Below are positions 36,078-46,588 of a stretch of 64,000 nucleotides of DNA, piece by piece. Below the pieces are notes generated by a model that was not told where the DNA came from, ran no database searches, and saw only the letters and a list, made by a program, of their open reading frames with translations. The stretch comes from Pictodentalium vernedei (Eukaryota; Mollusca; Scaphopoda; Dentaliida; Dentaliidae), in contig CM062294.1 of NCBI GenBank assembly GCA_031216915.1, positions 34,680,936 through 34,744,935 of the forward strand. Reading direction: 5' to 3'. A program made the translations under genes and the position numbers. Within the stretch, counting starts at the first letter, position 1; each line of letters opens with the position of its first letter.

Positions 36078-36832
36078 CCCTCACTACTGACGGAACGATG
36101 ACGTTGTGTAAGGATTTGTCTTGTCCACAAACATGCAACATTAGAACTATTATATTTCATCATTTATTTTTTCACATTTGTTTCTATTATACTTTCTTTT
36201 TTAACTCAGTATATTATTTTAAGTTTTTTTTCAGTTATTTTAAGATTTTGAAGTTATTTTAAATTTTTGGAGTTTTTTAAAGTGTTTTGATATTTTAGGG
36301 TTTTTTATGTTTTTGTATGTTTTGTAAAGTTATTTTTGAAGTTATTGAATGATAAGCAACACTCTGTCGGATATGACAACGGCAAAAGCTTCAGTTTGAT
36401 TAGGTACGATCCTATCGAACTGTATCTTGATGATGATGTCCAGAACAGAGTTCTTGAGTTTCTCGCACTGCTTGCTGACTTTGAACACGAATAGGGGTAG
36501 AGCGTCTTGTATTCGGTGGTTGTTACGTTCGGATTATTTATCAATTCGCCCACGTGATGATATTTCGATCTGAAGTATGTGGCATGGCATCACCGTGCAT
36601 CTTAGAAAAGTCGTTCTTCTCAAACGAGGCATTGTAATCTATGGTCGGATATCTCGTGGAATTGAAACCACCTGCATGTTTCTCAAGTTGCGATGATCAA
36701 ATACAAATGTATTCGTTTCTTGAGATCTGGTCCTCTCTGTTTGAAATTCCTGTTATGATGAAACACGGTTTTCCGAAGAAATGTTCCCCATTATTTTCTG
36801 TGCACCAGAACTGATCAATCCCGACAGAGCAC

Positions 36833-37060
36833 CTATACCCACACGGTTTTGATGAGAATGGGTAATACCTTGGTGGCCAATCCCGCCAAAAATCCTAAGA
36901 AACCACCTTTCATTTTCAAATTATATCTCAGTTGTGCAGGACTCAGTCTCACGGTCAATCCTCTTCGACTACGATGCGCTTTGGCTATTCTATTCATTTG
37001 TGTTTTGGTCCAGGCGATTTTGTTGTGTCCATTGCTGATGTCTTGATGACTTAGTTTCAA
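36833..37060 (-). pseudogene. Small basic, membrane-like virion protein relic (adenovirus pX-like)
   Basis: 75 residues on the minus strand. A basic N-terminal half contains the phrase RLSPAQLRYN, followed by a Gly/Leu-rich hydrophobic segment beginning MKGGFLGFLAGLA. This arrangement is seen in the small pX/mu-type proteins of Polintons and adintoviruses, usually longer. Here a stop ends the frame soon after the hydrophobic part, and the downstream sequence (36780-36560) no longer reads cleanly. It lies last in the order of minus-strand genes. Confidence 0.55.
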
Positions 37061-37439
37061 GCTTACAGCTTCTCCTCGATTTTCTAATGTTCTACAAAGT
37101 TTTTTTTAAAAAAAATTGTATTTAATTTATTTTTTTATTTCCTATTATATATATAAAAAAATGATTTGAATATAAAAAAAAAGAAATTTGTTATATTTTT
37201 TAATTTAATTTCCTATTCTGCAAAAAAATATGTTATGAAAATATTGTTTGATTGTTTGATTAATAAAATATGTAACAGATTTTCTTTTTTTATTTCTCTT
37301 TTGTGAAATTGCATCGTCGCGTATTCATCACGAATATCTAACAACTCTCCATTTTAATTCAATGGTAATACTGTATGAGTTAATGAGTTATCACAGCAGT
37401 CAGATAACCTAGATTTCTTTGTCGCTCTTTGATCTTGTA

Positions 37440-37830
37440 GCCCGGAGAAACGTCCAGAAAGAAAGAATACGTCATGGGCTGTGTTCCACCATTCACATAA
37501 CTTCCAGAGTCCACGTTCACCAAAATACTGTTTACCTACAGAATATCCACCACATTTTCTGATGTCGAATGTCCTTCGTACTTGTTTCGATTGAATCGCA
37601 ACATCTTATCAAAGGTGTCATCTCTTCTAATATCCTCTTGATAACTCCATGTCATGGTCAGTATCGTTTGCATAGTGTTATTATTATTATTTATAACATT
37701 ATCAACAAGGCTATATCGCGGCGAGAAAACATTCAAGTTAAACATGTCAAAAAGGAAGTTAAAATATTGAATAAAAACATGAAATAATTTCAAAATAAAT
37801 GACAAAGATAGCGTGACAATAACAAGAATG
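37440..37830 (-). pseudogene. Unknown ORF remnant within the Polinton-like region
   Basis: A minus-strand ORF (37536-37805) whose C-terminal half is hydrophilic (MTWSYQEDIRRDDTFDK). The reading seems to go on past the ORF end in the same style (…GLWKLCEWW… near 37460). I do not recognise a function; position and strand suggest another gene of the same element. Confidence 0.35.
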
Positions 37831-38430
37831 ACTTAATGATAGAAGAAATATGAATATTTTATAAATTGAGTTTGGGATTTAAATAACCCAAAACATTTTT
37901 AGAATTTGTTAGAAAAGGTTGATTAATTTAGGGAATAAGAGAATCTTGTGTGGGATCGCATGACAAATATACAGTATCATGATCATGTGCATGACCTGTG
38001 ATTTGTATGAGATTCGAGGTCGTCAGGGCGAGTTGTGATCCGATTGTAAACCCGACCGAGAATCTGATACAAATTACAGGACATGCATTTGGTCGTGATA
38101 ATACATTTATCTAACAATTCAGTTACATAAAGGCTTTTTTCCGTTTTTCAGTTTAAATTGGGTTGGAATTCGTCAAAAGTTTGAATTTCATATTTTAATG
38201 CGTAATAACAATGCATATACTGTTATTATTACATGCCCATGCAGTCTCTCTTATGCAATACGGCGTGCAATACGGCTGTGCAATACGGAATTCCGTATTG
38301 CACACCAACCTGTTCCAACCGGGACTTTTTTTATGCAATGTGACTGCATAAAGTGCATGGTGTTTACCACCGTTGATAGAAAAGAAAATTAGGTCAGTAG
38401 GTGCTTGGGTCATGTAATAAATACAAAACC
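37831..38430. other. AT-rich spacer with a short palindrome
   Basis: No gene. Contains the phrase tgcaatacggaattccgtat within a 24-bp perfect palindrome at about 38278-38301, preceded by two more 'gcaatacgg' words. Confidence 0.5.
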
Positions 38431-38572
38431 ACATGTATGTTTCAATGAGTCGTTTTGTATTCAATTCGTCAGATGTGCGTAGAAAGAAAACGTCTCGACC
38501 TTCGGTCTCGACGTTTTTTTCCTACGCACATCTGACTCATTAAATACAAAACGACTCATTGAAACATACATG
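38431..38572. mobile_element. MITE-like hairpin, ~65-bp arms
   Basis: acatgtatgtttcaatgagt with the following cgttttgtatt is reverse-complemented up to 38572. The inner arms 'cagatgtgcgtag' and 'aaacgtctcgacc' pair around a 3-nt loop (ttc). A few bases near 38452-38466 are unequal between arms. Superfamily not identified. Confidence 0.75.
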
Positions 38573-38739
38573 TAGTTTTGTCTATTTATTTGTCATAGCG
38601 CGGTGTTTACCGGAAGTTGAATCTATGTGATACGGAATCAGAAAGAGTCGTCTATATGATACGGAATCGGAACACATTATGTGTACGTACCGTTTCTCGT
38701 GGTGGTTTTCAGGCCGAAAGCTATTTGATTGTTAGATAA

Positions 38740-39335
38740 AAACGATCTCTTAGAGATCCTGCCCTCTGACACGATTAAAATCAATGCAATGTAAAGGAAT
38801 GTGTTCCGTTCTCAACGCCTGGTGGCAAGGAACACATTCTGGTCGCATATTACCCTCTAACAAAAAAGAATGTGTTAGTCTTGTATGACCAGTATGGCGT
38901 CGTGTCAAACTGCATGATCTTTTGCACAGAGGTTAATAGACATGTTAATAGACATGTTGTGATCGAAAATATTTGGTCCGAAGCGATGGAGCTTGCTTGT
39001 AATTTGTTGCTCCATCCCAATCCGTACGCCACACGGATTTGATGTAATTATTGATATGTGGTTCGAAATCACTGAAATGAATGTTAAGATCAGTGAGAGG
39101 CTTGGTTAAATCCTGTTTTGTTGCACTGTCTGCTCTGTTGTCACCGGAAATACCTACATGTCCAGGTAACTAGCAAAACACGATATCACATTGGTTAGGC
39201 ACGAGAGTATTCAACTTTTCACGAAGTTCCAAAATGAGAGGGCTCTTCAACTCGAGGTTGAGTAAAGCAAGTAACGAGGAAAGAGAGTCAGAAAATTTAA
39301 TCGACTTCCATTCCTGTACATGCTCTATGTGTTGT
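38740..39335 (-). mobile_element. LINE fragment: RNase H domain
   Basis: On the minus strand the translation shows an RNase H C-terminal half as found in I/Ingi-type LINEs: a KFSDSLSSL block near 39275, then an LPGHVGISGDNRAD block at about 39170-39120 and a following SVWRTDWD block near 39015. The codon before LPGHVG, Trp in most relatives, is a TAG stop, and further stops follow. Reverse transcriptase and endonuclease are not present. The piece ends at the SINE tail at 39340. It differs from the RNase H-less LINE at 22.65 kb. Confidence 0.75.
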
Positions 39336-39339
39336 AAAC

Positions 39340-39597
39340 CTTTATTTGTTTATTTATTGGAGTATAATGACACTTTCTACAGCCAGGGTCACCCAGTGTC
39401 GGAAAGCCTTACCAGAGAACTGCCGAGCAACGGTGAGCAACTGTCAGGCTCTCCAACATACTAACTCCACACATGCAGGGCTAGCATTGGTTGAAGACGA
39501 GTGCACCATGGACGTGCAGTACGTCTTCACTGTACCCCCACGAAGGCAATGGGGTGAGGTGTCTTGCCCAAGGGCACAATCCTGTTGCGCATTCTAA
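39340..39597 (-). mobile_element. SINE copy
   Basis: On the minus strand: 'ttgtgcccttgggcaagaca', then 'cgtgggggtacagtgaagac', 'gttgctcggcagttctctgg' and a 3' end 'accctggctgtagaaagtg' ending in AATAAATAAA. The same modules in the same order as the copies at 4398, 6226 and 62430. It separates the LINE fragment from Polinton-like sequence. Confidence 0.8.
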
Positions 39598-39660
39598 AGC
39601 TTTAACTTCAGCTGTGAAAATAGAACTTTTGTTCGGAATTCGAATTGAGGTGATCTGATC

Positions 39661-40010
39661 ATCACAGGGTGTTGACGTTAGTAGTTTTGTTGATGGCTGT
39701 TCCGACTTCACCATCAATCTTCATTCTAGTCTGAATGAGTTCGCTCAGATCAACTATGTAGTAACTACTCTTGGGAATGCGAATCGTGAGCCAATCCGTT
39801 CCGTTCAAATATCTGAACGTATTATTTTTTCTGTGATGTTGTGAAACGAATAGTCCGTCTGCAGATTTACCAGTGCATCTCATACTTCTTATCTCTCTTC
39901 AATTCGGAATGAAATTCGTAATGTATCGAGTGTAGTCGTCGCTCATCACGATCGAAAAATAATCTTTTACAGTCGTGTTCTCGGCTATCCTTTCTAATAA
40001 TTGAATTTTG
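39661..40010 (-). pseudogene. Polinton-like conserved protein relic
   Basis: The minus-strand reading from about 40010 to 39661 has one in-frame stop near 39898. Phrases such as DYTRYITNFIPN and NNTFRYLNGTDWLTI are followed by IRIP and a Tyr/Ile-rich part. I associate these with a small conserved protein found in Polinton/adintovirus-like loci; its role (probably virion assembly) is not established by the sequence. Spacing to the ATPase upstream is about 200 bp of AT-rich DNA. Confidence 0.45.
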
Positions 40011-40216
40011 TATTCGCGCAACATTTTTCTTTATATTTTTAATAATTGTACATTTTTTTTAAATCTAATTATTTATTTTTTTTCAAATATTTTTTAATAC
40101 TTGTATATTTTTTATTTTATTTATTTATTTTTTTTTTACATCTATTTAATATGATTTTTTTTATTATTAATTGCAATTGTTTATAACATCGAATCTATTC
40201 CTATATTTACTACTCG

Positions 40217-40942
40217 TCAGATCGATGACGACGAAATTATAAGGTGTACAATCTCACACCAACTTACAAAATCTCTTGAATTCTTTTTGCACATGTCATT
40301 GGTCATGTGATCATTGTAAATCTGATTGAGATTCTGGAGATCTTGACGAAACAGACACACTACATTTGCATTCTCTCTTATGGTCCGTCTCGGCAATCTG
40401 AAATAATTTTGAGATAGACAGACAGACACAGTCCGCGTTGCTGTAACGTCCTTGAAGGTAGTAAGATTCGCACTAATTCTTCTTCTCCAACATGAAGTCA
40501 TCAAAGATCATTAGATTTTTGTGCTCCATATTCGAGTCACGAGGATCGCGCTCGTCGTTTGCATTTTCACAAAATTGACATTCCACATTTGACATTTTAT
40601 TTCTTCTGAGTTCTCTCGACGCGACTTGCAATATCGTGGCGAGCGATGGATCACATTTTCGAAATCGTCTTAGTGATCGAAGATTCTCATTATAACATCC
40701 TTCGGTAAGTTTGCGCTCAGAGTTTTTCACAATAATTCGTATTCGAGTTGAAAGAAACTCTTTCTAAACACCAGCAATCTTTCGTAATCCATCCACTCCA
40801 GTCGCAACAACGGATTCATCAACAGATTCATCTTTCCACAATTCAATTTTCCCACTATCAATCCTCTTATGCTTTGAGGAAAGAATTTGTGATTTGATCT
40901 CTCACTTTTTGCTGCATTCCACGATAAATTTTGTCTTTCCAT
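40217..40942 (-). pseudogene. Polinton-type DNA-packaging ATPase (FtsK/HerA family), broken
   Basis: In living relatives this enzyme drives genome packaging into the particle. Minus strand, from 40942: a Walker A region, GLIVGKLNCGKMN, where the residue after the P-loop lysine is Met rather than Ser/Thr. Near 40520 there is a Walker B-type strand ending IFDDFM. At about 40400-40340 comes the block LSQNYFRLPRRTIRENANV with its R-E-N signature. The parts are spread over two frames with several stops, so the gene is inactive. Order and spacing of the three motifs are those of the family. This is the strongest evidence for the Polinton assignment. Confidence 0.72.
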
Positions 40943-41089
40943 GCTTTTTTTCCAAGTTACTTTTTATGCTTTTAAAAACTATTTTTTTATTTTTATATAT
41001 TTTATTATATAAATTATAAAAAAATTTTTTTTTTAAAACTTATTTCTGAATTTTCAATCCCAATCCGCTACTGCTTGTCAACGTCTTGG

Positions 41090-41410
41090 TGAGTTACTGT
41101 ATCGGTACAACACAAGAACCCTCGAAATTTCATGTTCACTAGAATCTCTTTCGATTTCGTATCAACTTCTGAATTAATTCGGCACTCCTCTTGCCAGCTT
41201 CCAAAGCGATTCTAGTGCTCGCTTGCGACGCGACTTTTTACCCTCATGCATCGCGGTTTTCATTCTGACCTTCACGGCGGTGAAGCGATATGTTTCGCCA
41301 CATCACCAGTGAAGGCACGCGACAGAGCTCCCATCACCGAATCCAGCAAACCCGATCCGCTGTAGACGTACGATCTCATAAATCGTCTGTTCTTTTTCCC
41401 TAACATGTTT
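41090..41410 (-). pseudogene. Second small hydrophobic virion-protein-like relic
   Basis: The minus-strand reading near 41405 begins MLGKKNRRFMRSYVYSGSGL and continues as an amphipathic stretch with DSVMGALSRAFTGD before a stop near 41280. The style (short, basic start, Gly-Leu turn, amphipathic helix) is that of small core or membrane-active proteins of Polinton-like elements. Function is inferred from context only. Confidence 0.4.
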
Positions 41411-41534
41411 TTGTTCTCTTTCGTCTTAATTTGTTTTAAATAAAATTAGTTTTCTTTAATTTTATTTTATTGTTTGTTTTAACTTCCTATTTTATCTACT
41501 TTTATTTTATTCCCCTCCTTCTTTCGACGAGTTC

Positions 41535-41830
41535 ATGGTCAACACCTCTATCGTAACAATTCGTCACATATGCTCTCCAAATTCGCTTCTCACACCGAAA
41601 TTACTGCCTTCTCGACACGCCATCAAGAGATCTAATCTCCCCAGCAGTGCATTAGGATCACCAGGAATGATTGTGGTTGATGTCATTCCCTGTCCTGTGA
41701 CCGATTTGACAAATGCTTTATTCGCATCCCATATGGGTTTTACCACGATCTTCCACTTCGAACTTTTCTCGTTTTCGGTTTCGTCTCTCTGAAATCGCTG
41801 TTTTTTCAAGATATTCGTACGAACTAGAAG
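41535..41830 (-). pseudogene. Polinton-associated conserved protein relic
   Basis: The minus-strand ORF at 41809-41564 has a Lys-rich start, then IVVKPIWDANKAFVKSVTG and a GDPNALLGRLDLLMA block near 41640. I have seen this combination in predicted proteins adjoining pX-like genes of Polinton-like elements; the function is unknown to me. The C-terminal end diverges (…FGVRSEFGEHM) before the AT-rich spacer. Confidence 0.5.
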
Positions 41831-41984
41831 ATCGCCCTAAGGTGTGTAATCCTCTTCCTCATGATCGTTAGGTTTATCCTGTACAATCAAATTCCACAAT
41901 CATTTTATACCTTCGTATTCTCGATCTTCTACGATAAAATTATAGTGGATATTTCCACTCCTTTGTGACCAATTTAGAGATTGC

Positions 41985-42150
41985 TACAGTCTCCCTCGCG
42001 CAAGTGGAACACAGAGCCCACATTCCACGGTTTCGTCTTATATGAATTCGCATAATCTTCGGGTTTCGCATTGCTTGCATCTATCATCGTGCTCGCAGTG
42101 GTAGTCAATAGTACCCTCTCCAAATCGGTCACAATTCAGACAAATGACAA
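41985..42150 (-). pseudogene. Cys/His-rich fragment
   Basis: One minus-strand frame shows CLNCDRF followed by HCEHDDRCKQCETRRLC, a possible zinc-binding cluster, with a stop soon after. It heads the minus-strand gene series of the Polinton-like region. No family assigned. Confidence 0.3.
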
Positions 42151-42420
42151 GCCTTTTTATTGTGTTTTAAAAATATTCTTCCTTTTCAACCATTTTTTAA
42201 CTTTTAGAAATTGAATTTAAACAATTCCATTTTTTAAAATATTTTTTTCTTTTACTATATATTGTATAGAAAAAAAAACAAAAAAACAAATCCCTACTGT
42301 GTTTTAGTCGTTGACAATGAGTAATGAAAGTGCCCTTGAAAGTCGTTACCAGCGTCAACCTTTCTACCATAGTGAACACTCGCGGATATATATGGTGATG
42401 GGTCCTTATTCGCAAAGCGT

Positions 42421-43149
42421 AGCGTCCCTCTCATACCCCCCCCCCCCCCTCTATCTGTAAACGAACCATAAAAGACCACATACACATCTTCCGAACGGTT
42501 AATATATCTCTTCCAAAAACGTTTAGTGGAGAAGAATCACACCATCTCTTGTATGGGCAAAACACTAATTTATCCCAAGAAGTGTAACATTTTTTAGGGT
42601 AAAAATAGCTCGAGTTAGCCCGAAAATAAATAGTAAATTAAATTATACTCCTTGCATGCTGCTGGCGAAAAATTCCTGCTGAAGACAGGAAACTCTCTTA
42701 CCATTAAAATAAATAAAACAAAATCAGCATATTTAACTAAGCTTTCTCTCATAAATTGTATATCCTTCATGTCGAATCCTTTGTTCAGACAAATTGTAAT
42801 GAATTTTCAATAAAAATCTAATCATGGCTGCTACGACTAGGTTTGATTGAAACAATATTTGTTAACATTACTCAGCGGGTTAACAGTTAAAACCTACTGT
42901 CATCGACACAAAAACAACTTGCGAACGAAATTCAGAAATTTCATTTTTGAAAGAGATGAGAAGTCTACATAAGACACTCCCCCTCTCCCCCACAAATAAC
43001 CTGCAATGCAAAAGACTGTAACATGAGATAAATTTTTATTTTATTTACCCGCTATGTCCATGACTCTGTTAATACAAATGAACAAGAACAAAGACAGTCA
43101 AATATTTCTTAGTCGAGTTATTTGTATCTGCATTTTCTTCTTCATGCCT
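42421..43149. other. Intergenic, nothing recognised
   Basis: Poly-C run near 42439-42450. AT-rich sequence without convincing ORFs or repeats. Confidence 0.4.
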
Positions 43150-43410
43150 TACAGTATGTGGAGAGTGTATTGTAAGTAAATCACCCGTGGAGTGGGGTTA
43201 TCACCCAAGCTGTAACTTTCAAATTTTGTTCATATCGACGAAAAACACAAGCAATGTTTCAGGCAATGGACCTCCGGGTTTAACCCGGAGGTCCGTTGGA
43301 TGAAACATTGCTGGTGCTGGTTGTGGTTTGCAACAAATTCGCAATTATTGCTTGGGTGGAATCACCACTCTGCGGGTGATTTAGTGATAATACACTCTCC
43401 ACGTACTGTA
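43150..43410. mobile_element. TA-flanked MITE (mariner-like)
   Basis: Ends TA-CAGTAYGTGGAGAGTGTATT, matching in inverted order over about 22 bp with one difference. The TA at both limits is the target of Tc1/mariner elements. The centre has a perfect 27-bp palindrome, ggacctccgggtt-t-aacccggaggtcc. Inner arms 'aatcaccc'/'gggtgat' and 'agcaatgtttca'/'tgaaacattgct' also pair. Non-coding. Confidence 0.75.
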
Positions 43411-43430
43411 TATACATACACCTGGGACCC

Positions 43431-44990
43431 GTTTCAAGAAACCAACTTAAGACATAAGTAGATCTAAGATGGTTCTAAGAACGACTTAAGCTGAAAACTG
43501 CGTTTCACGAACAAATTCTCAGCTAAGATTGATCTCATCTGAGACGATAATTTAACCCTTTACCAAACGTAACGACTAAAACAGGCCAGCGCTATTCTCA
43601 AAAATCGCCAATTAATTTTCATTATTTTGTCATTTTTTGTCTCAAAAATATAGGTTATGACCCCTCATTGGAACGAGCTCCATGAGTCATAACCTATGTT
43701 TTTGAGACACAAAATGAAAAAAATAGTTATTCAAGAATTCTGTTTGCAAGTGTCGTCTGCTTTTCATGTTAGGTAAAGGGTTAAAACTGTTCGGATTATG
43801 TCATAAGATGATCTTAAGATGATCTCAAGTAGATCGTAAAGTTATGAAAATCTTTGAACTCATAATAATTGATGTGTGAAGGGTCATTGCATTGTGATTG
43901 GATGATTTGTGTGCAGAAAGGTCATGTATGGTGAATTGGTGCTTCACTTGAAGAACATGGCTGCTGTATACATGCTGTACCAAGATGGAAGAAATTTAAG
44001 GCGACAAAGGATCTTCAGAGATAGGATCAACCCCCTAGATAATATATGTGACGAGGAAATAATTTCGCGATGCCGTTTGGACCGGACGATGATTTCTGAT
44101 GTTTGTGGGATTGCCGGAAGACTCAATTGCGAACCCGACAAGAAGATCAAATTCTTTGTCTGTGTCGATGCAAATGTTGATTGCGCTACAATTTTATGTA
44201 ACTGGAAGTTTTCAGGCTATCATCGGAGACAATCACGGGGCAAGCAAGTAAACGATATCACGTGTCATCAATTGAGTGACATCTGCTTTGTGCGAGAGGG
44301 TTAATCATTTCATTTCCAAGAAACGAACCCACACTGCGAGAGATAGTGATTGGCTTTCATGGGATCGCTGGATTTCCGAACGTTGTTGAGGCCATTGACT
44401 GCACCCATATCAGGATTATGGCTACTTCTGATGATGAAGCTGCATACCAGAATAGAAAATGTTACCATTCTATTAACGTGCAGGGAGTGTGTGACTCTGA
44501 TCTACGGCTCAGAAATGTTGTGGAGAAATAGTCGGGTTCAGCACACGACGCTTTCATTAACACAACGACAGGACTTCTCCCACTGTTCGAGAATGGGGAC
44601 ATACCAGTCGGTTGGTTGGTAGGAGGCAGTGGATACCGAACTGATGACGCCCATAAACAATGGGACAACAGCTGCAGAGCGAAGGTTCACGAAAGCGCTA
44701 GGGAAAACTCGAAACACTATAGAGCATGCGTTTTTGGGTTCTGAAAATGCCTTTTTCGACGCATTGATAACTCTTACGGTGCACTGTTGCTCTCCCCAAC
44801 GCGTGTCTGAAAGATAACATTAGCTGTATGTGTTCTCCACAATATGCGTATCGATAGACGATTGCCAACTCCTGGCGAAGAAATGCCAACAAACAATGAT
44901 ATGGCTATTACTTATAATGGAGAAGAGAAGCATTCCACAGGGACTGAACTGAGAACTGCACTTGTGGAGGGACGGTTCCAGTAATTAGTG
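43431..44990 (+). pseudogene. PIF/Harbinger transposase, broken
   Basis: From about 43924 the plus strand encodes a HARBI1-like DDE transposase. The N-terminal part has RRQRIFRDRINPLDN. A shifted frame from about 44148 has a LIALQFYVTGSFQAIIGDNH block. The catalytic core has EAIDCTHIRI (first Asp, about 44393), SAHDAFI (second Asp, about 44545) and TIEHAF (Glu, about 44720). These lie in at least three frames with several stops, including TAA at 44302 and TAG at 44529. The C-terminal end, …LRTALVEGRFQ, is at 44983. The 5' flank (43436 gacccgtttcaagaaacc; 43500 cgtttcacgaac) resembles Harbinger termini, but the right end was not found. A family A MITE sits in this 5' region. Inactive. Confidence 0.8.
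43552..43784. mobile_element. piggyBac-like palindromic MITE, family A, copy 2
   Basis: TTAA-CCCTTTACCA … GGTAAAGGG-TTAA with the 'cattggaacgagctc' centre. The right half of the centre is shortened (ccatgagtcataacc), so the palindrome is imperfect. Inserted between the Harbinger terminus-like sequence and the transposase. Confidence 0.85.
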
Positions 44991-44999
44991 TTTATCGGA

Positions 45000-45372
45000 A
45001 TACAATTGTGAATTTCCAAGCTAATTTTCGTTCTACCCTTAAGTGATAAAAGGTTGGTAAGCAAGTAAATCATTCCCTGATGATCTTTCATTGAATGAAA
45101 ACATTATTTTTTTTTCGAATAGGGCCATGTAACATATTGCAGGCCCCAAACGGGTAATTTGCTACTTAACGCTGCATGGCAGGCTCGGCTGGAAGAAACG
45201 CTTGATACTATTAGATTAGAGGGGTCAAAAAACACCTACCGGGTCATCGTCACGCATCAATTGGATAAAACTCAAAACAATCACATTCGAACATCTGTTC
45301 ATCTAACCTCGGCTTCTTTACAGCAGAATGATAAAAAGCTACTTGTTTCATTCGGAGAAATAGAGGATATGG
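45000..45372. other. Sequence downstream of the Harbinger relic, unassigned ORF
   Basis: A 72-codon plus-strand ORF (45159-45377) shows no motif I know. It may be non-coding Harbinger 3' sequence or unrelated DNA. Confidence 0.3.
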
Positions 45373-45502
45373 AATGAGTGTTTTTCTCATATAATATTTA
45401 TGAAACGAGTCTAAGAATTTTCCGTTTTGGCGAGCCTCTGGCGAGCCCAAACGGAAAACTCGGACGAGTGTCATAAATATTATATGAGAAAAACACTCAT
45501 TT
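45373..45502. mobile_element. MITE-like hairpin
   Basis: aatgagtgtttttctcatat followed by aatatttatga is inverted exactly at the right end, 45472-45502. Inner arms 'ttttccgttttggcgagcc' and 'gcccaaacggaaaa' also pair. No ORF. Superfamily unknown. Confidence 0.8.
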
Positions 45503-45561
45503 CTTGTTCTACTTTCATATGACACACACACACACACAAATCAGCCACTTAGTATAACTTT

Positions 45562-45785
45562 TTAACCCATCACCTAACTTGAGTAGCAGACGGCACTTGG
45601 AAAAAAAAACATCCTCGTATAACTAAAACTTTTCATTTTTTGCTTACAAAACATATGTTATGTCCCCTCATTGGGACAAGCTCGTCGAGCTCGTTCCAAT
45701 AAGGGGTCATAACCTATGTTTTGGAAGCAAAAAGTGAAAATATAAAAAAAGATGAATGGCGTTTTTCTTGTAGGTAAAAGATTAA
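45562..45785. mobile_element. piggyBac-like palindromic MITE, family A, copy 3
   Basis: TTAA-CCCATCACC … AGGTAAAAGA-TTAA, more diverged at the ends than the other copies. The centre 'acaagctcgtcgagctcgtt' and the 'ggggtcataacctatgtttt' arm are retained. Non-coding. Confidence 0.8.
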
Positions 45786-46588
45786 TACAATATAATCCAC
45801 CCTAAATAGGACAGATAACGTAAATTCTCCCTACTGAAATTATACAAATGTGACCCAGTTGTATTTTGTTTAGCCAATCAAATTGTCCAGTTTTGAAATT
45901 GACCAATGAAATTGACGTAAGGCTTAATATATCACTGATTAATATGAAAACAAAATATCAAATGTTTTAAAGTGAACAAAACTGACGAGTCATATGATAA
46001 ATGGGAAATATTAACGCATTTAGTTTGTCAGGCGGAAGAAAAAAACCAATGTGTCAGATAAGACATTTGGGAAATCGTACAAAATCGAAATAACTACTTT
46101 CAACGGACACTGACTTTGTCCTGTTTACACAGAACAGGTGAAAGCTTTGAATCGCTTTCTTAAAGATATGAGTTAGATTAGTTCTGCACCCATAGGATGG
46201 AGGGCATTCAGCAACGCGGATGGAATGATATCATGAGTATCTTCCCATCATGAGTCTGTTTGAATTTAACAGCGCGCATGGATGATCAGTGGAGTTACCT
46301 GGATTTGAACGCCCAATGTCAGCGCTGGAAAAGGGGTTTGAAGGAAACCTTACGAATTGGTCATTCGAACCATTCAATGAAAGAAGTTTTCTAAATTATT
46401 TAATTCAGAATAAATGAATACATGGGTGGGTAAATCAGATTTGAACAACAAGTGGGATGTTGGTGTGAACTTCGAGGGTGAGCCGAGCAGATAAAATTAA
46501 CATCACAAGAGGGGTTCAAATCTCATTTAGTCGACTTAGTCCACAAGGAACAGTAGGTCTGATGCTCCTGGGCACGTAAGCAGTATTT
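45786..46588. other. Intergenic, nothing recognised
   Basis: No repeat or ORF I can support. Confidence 0.4.

Larger units (their letters stand above)
36300..42420 (-). mobile_element. Decayed Polinton/Maverick-like (adintovirus-like) element, structural half
   Basis: Several minus-strand ORF remnants, in order 42.1 to 36.8 kb, resemble the virion-type genes of Polinton/Maverick elements: a packaging ATPase, small basic/hydrophobic core-type proteins and other conserved small proteins, separated by AT-rich spacers. All are broken by stops or frameshifts. No family-B polymerase, integrase, protease or full capsid gene was recognised, and no terminal inverted repeats were found. A LINE piece and a SINE lie between 38.7 and 39.6 kb. 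Limits are approximate. I place it with Polintons from the ATPase plus the 36.8-kb and 41.6-kb proteins; the exact lineage is inference. Confidence 0.65.
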
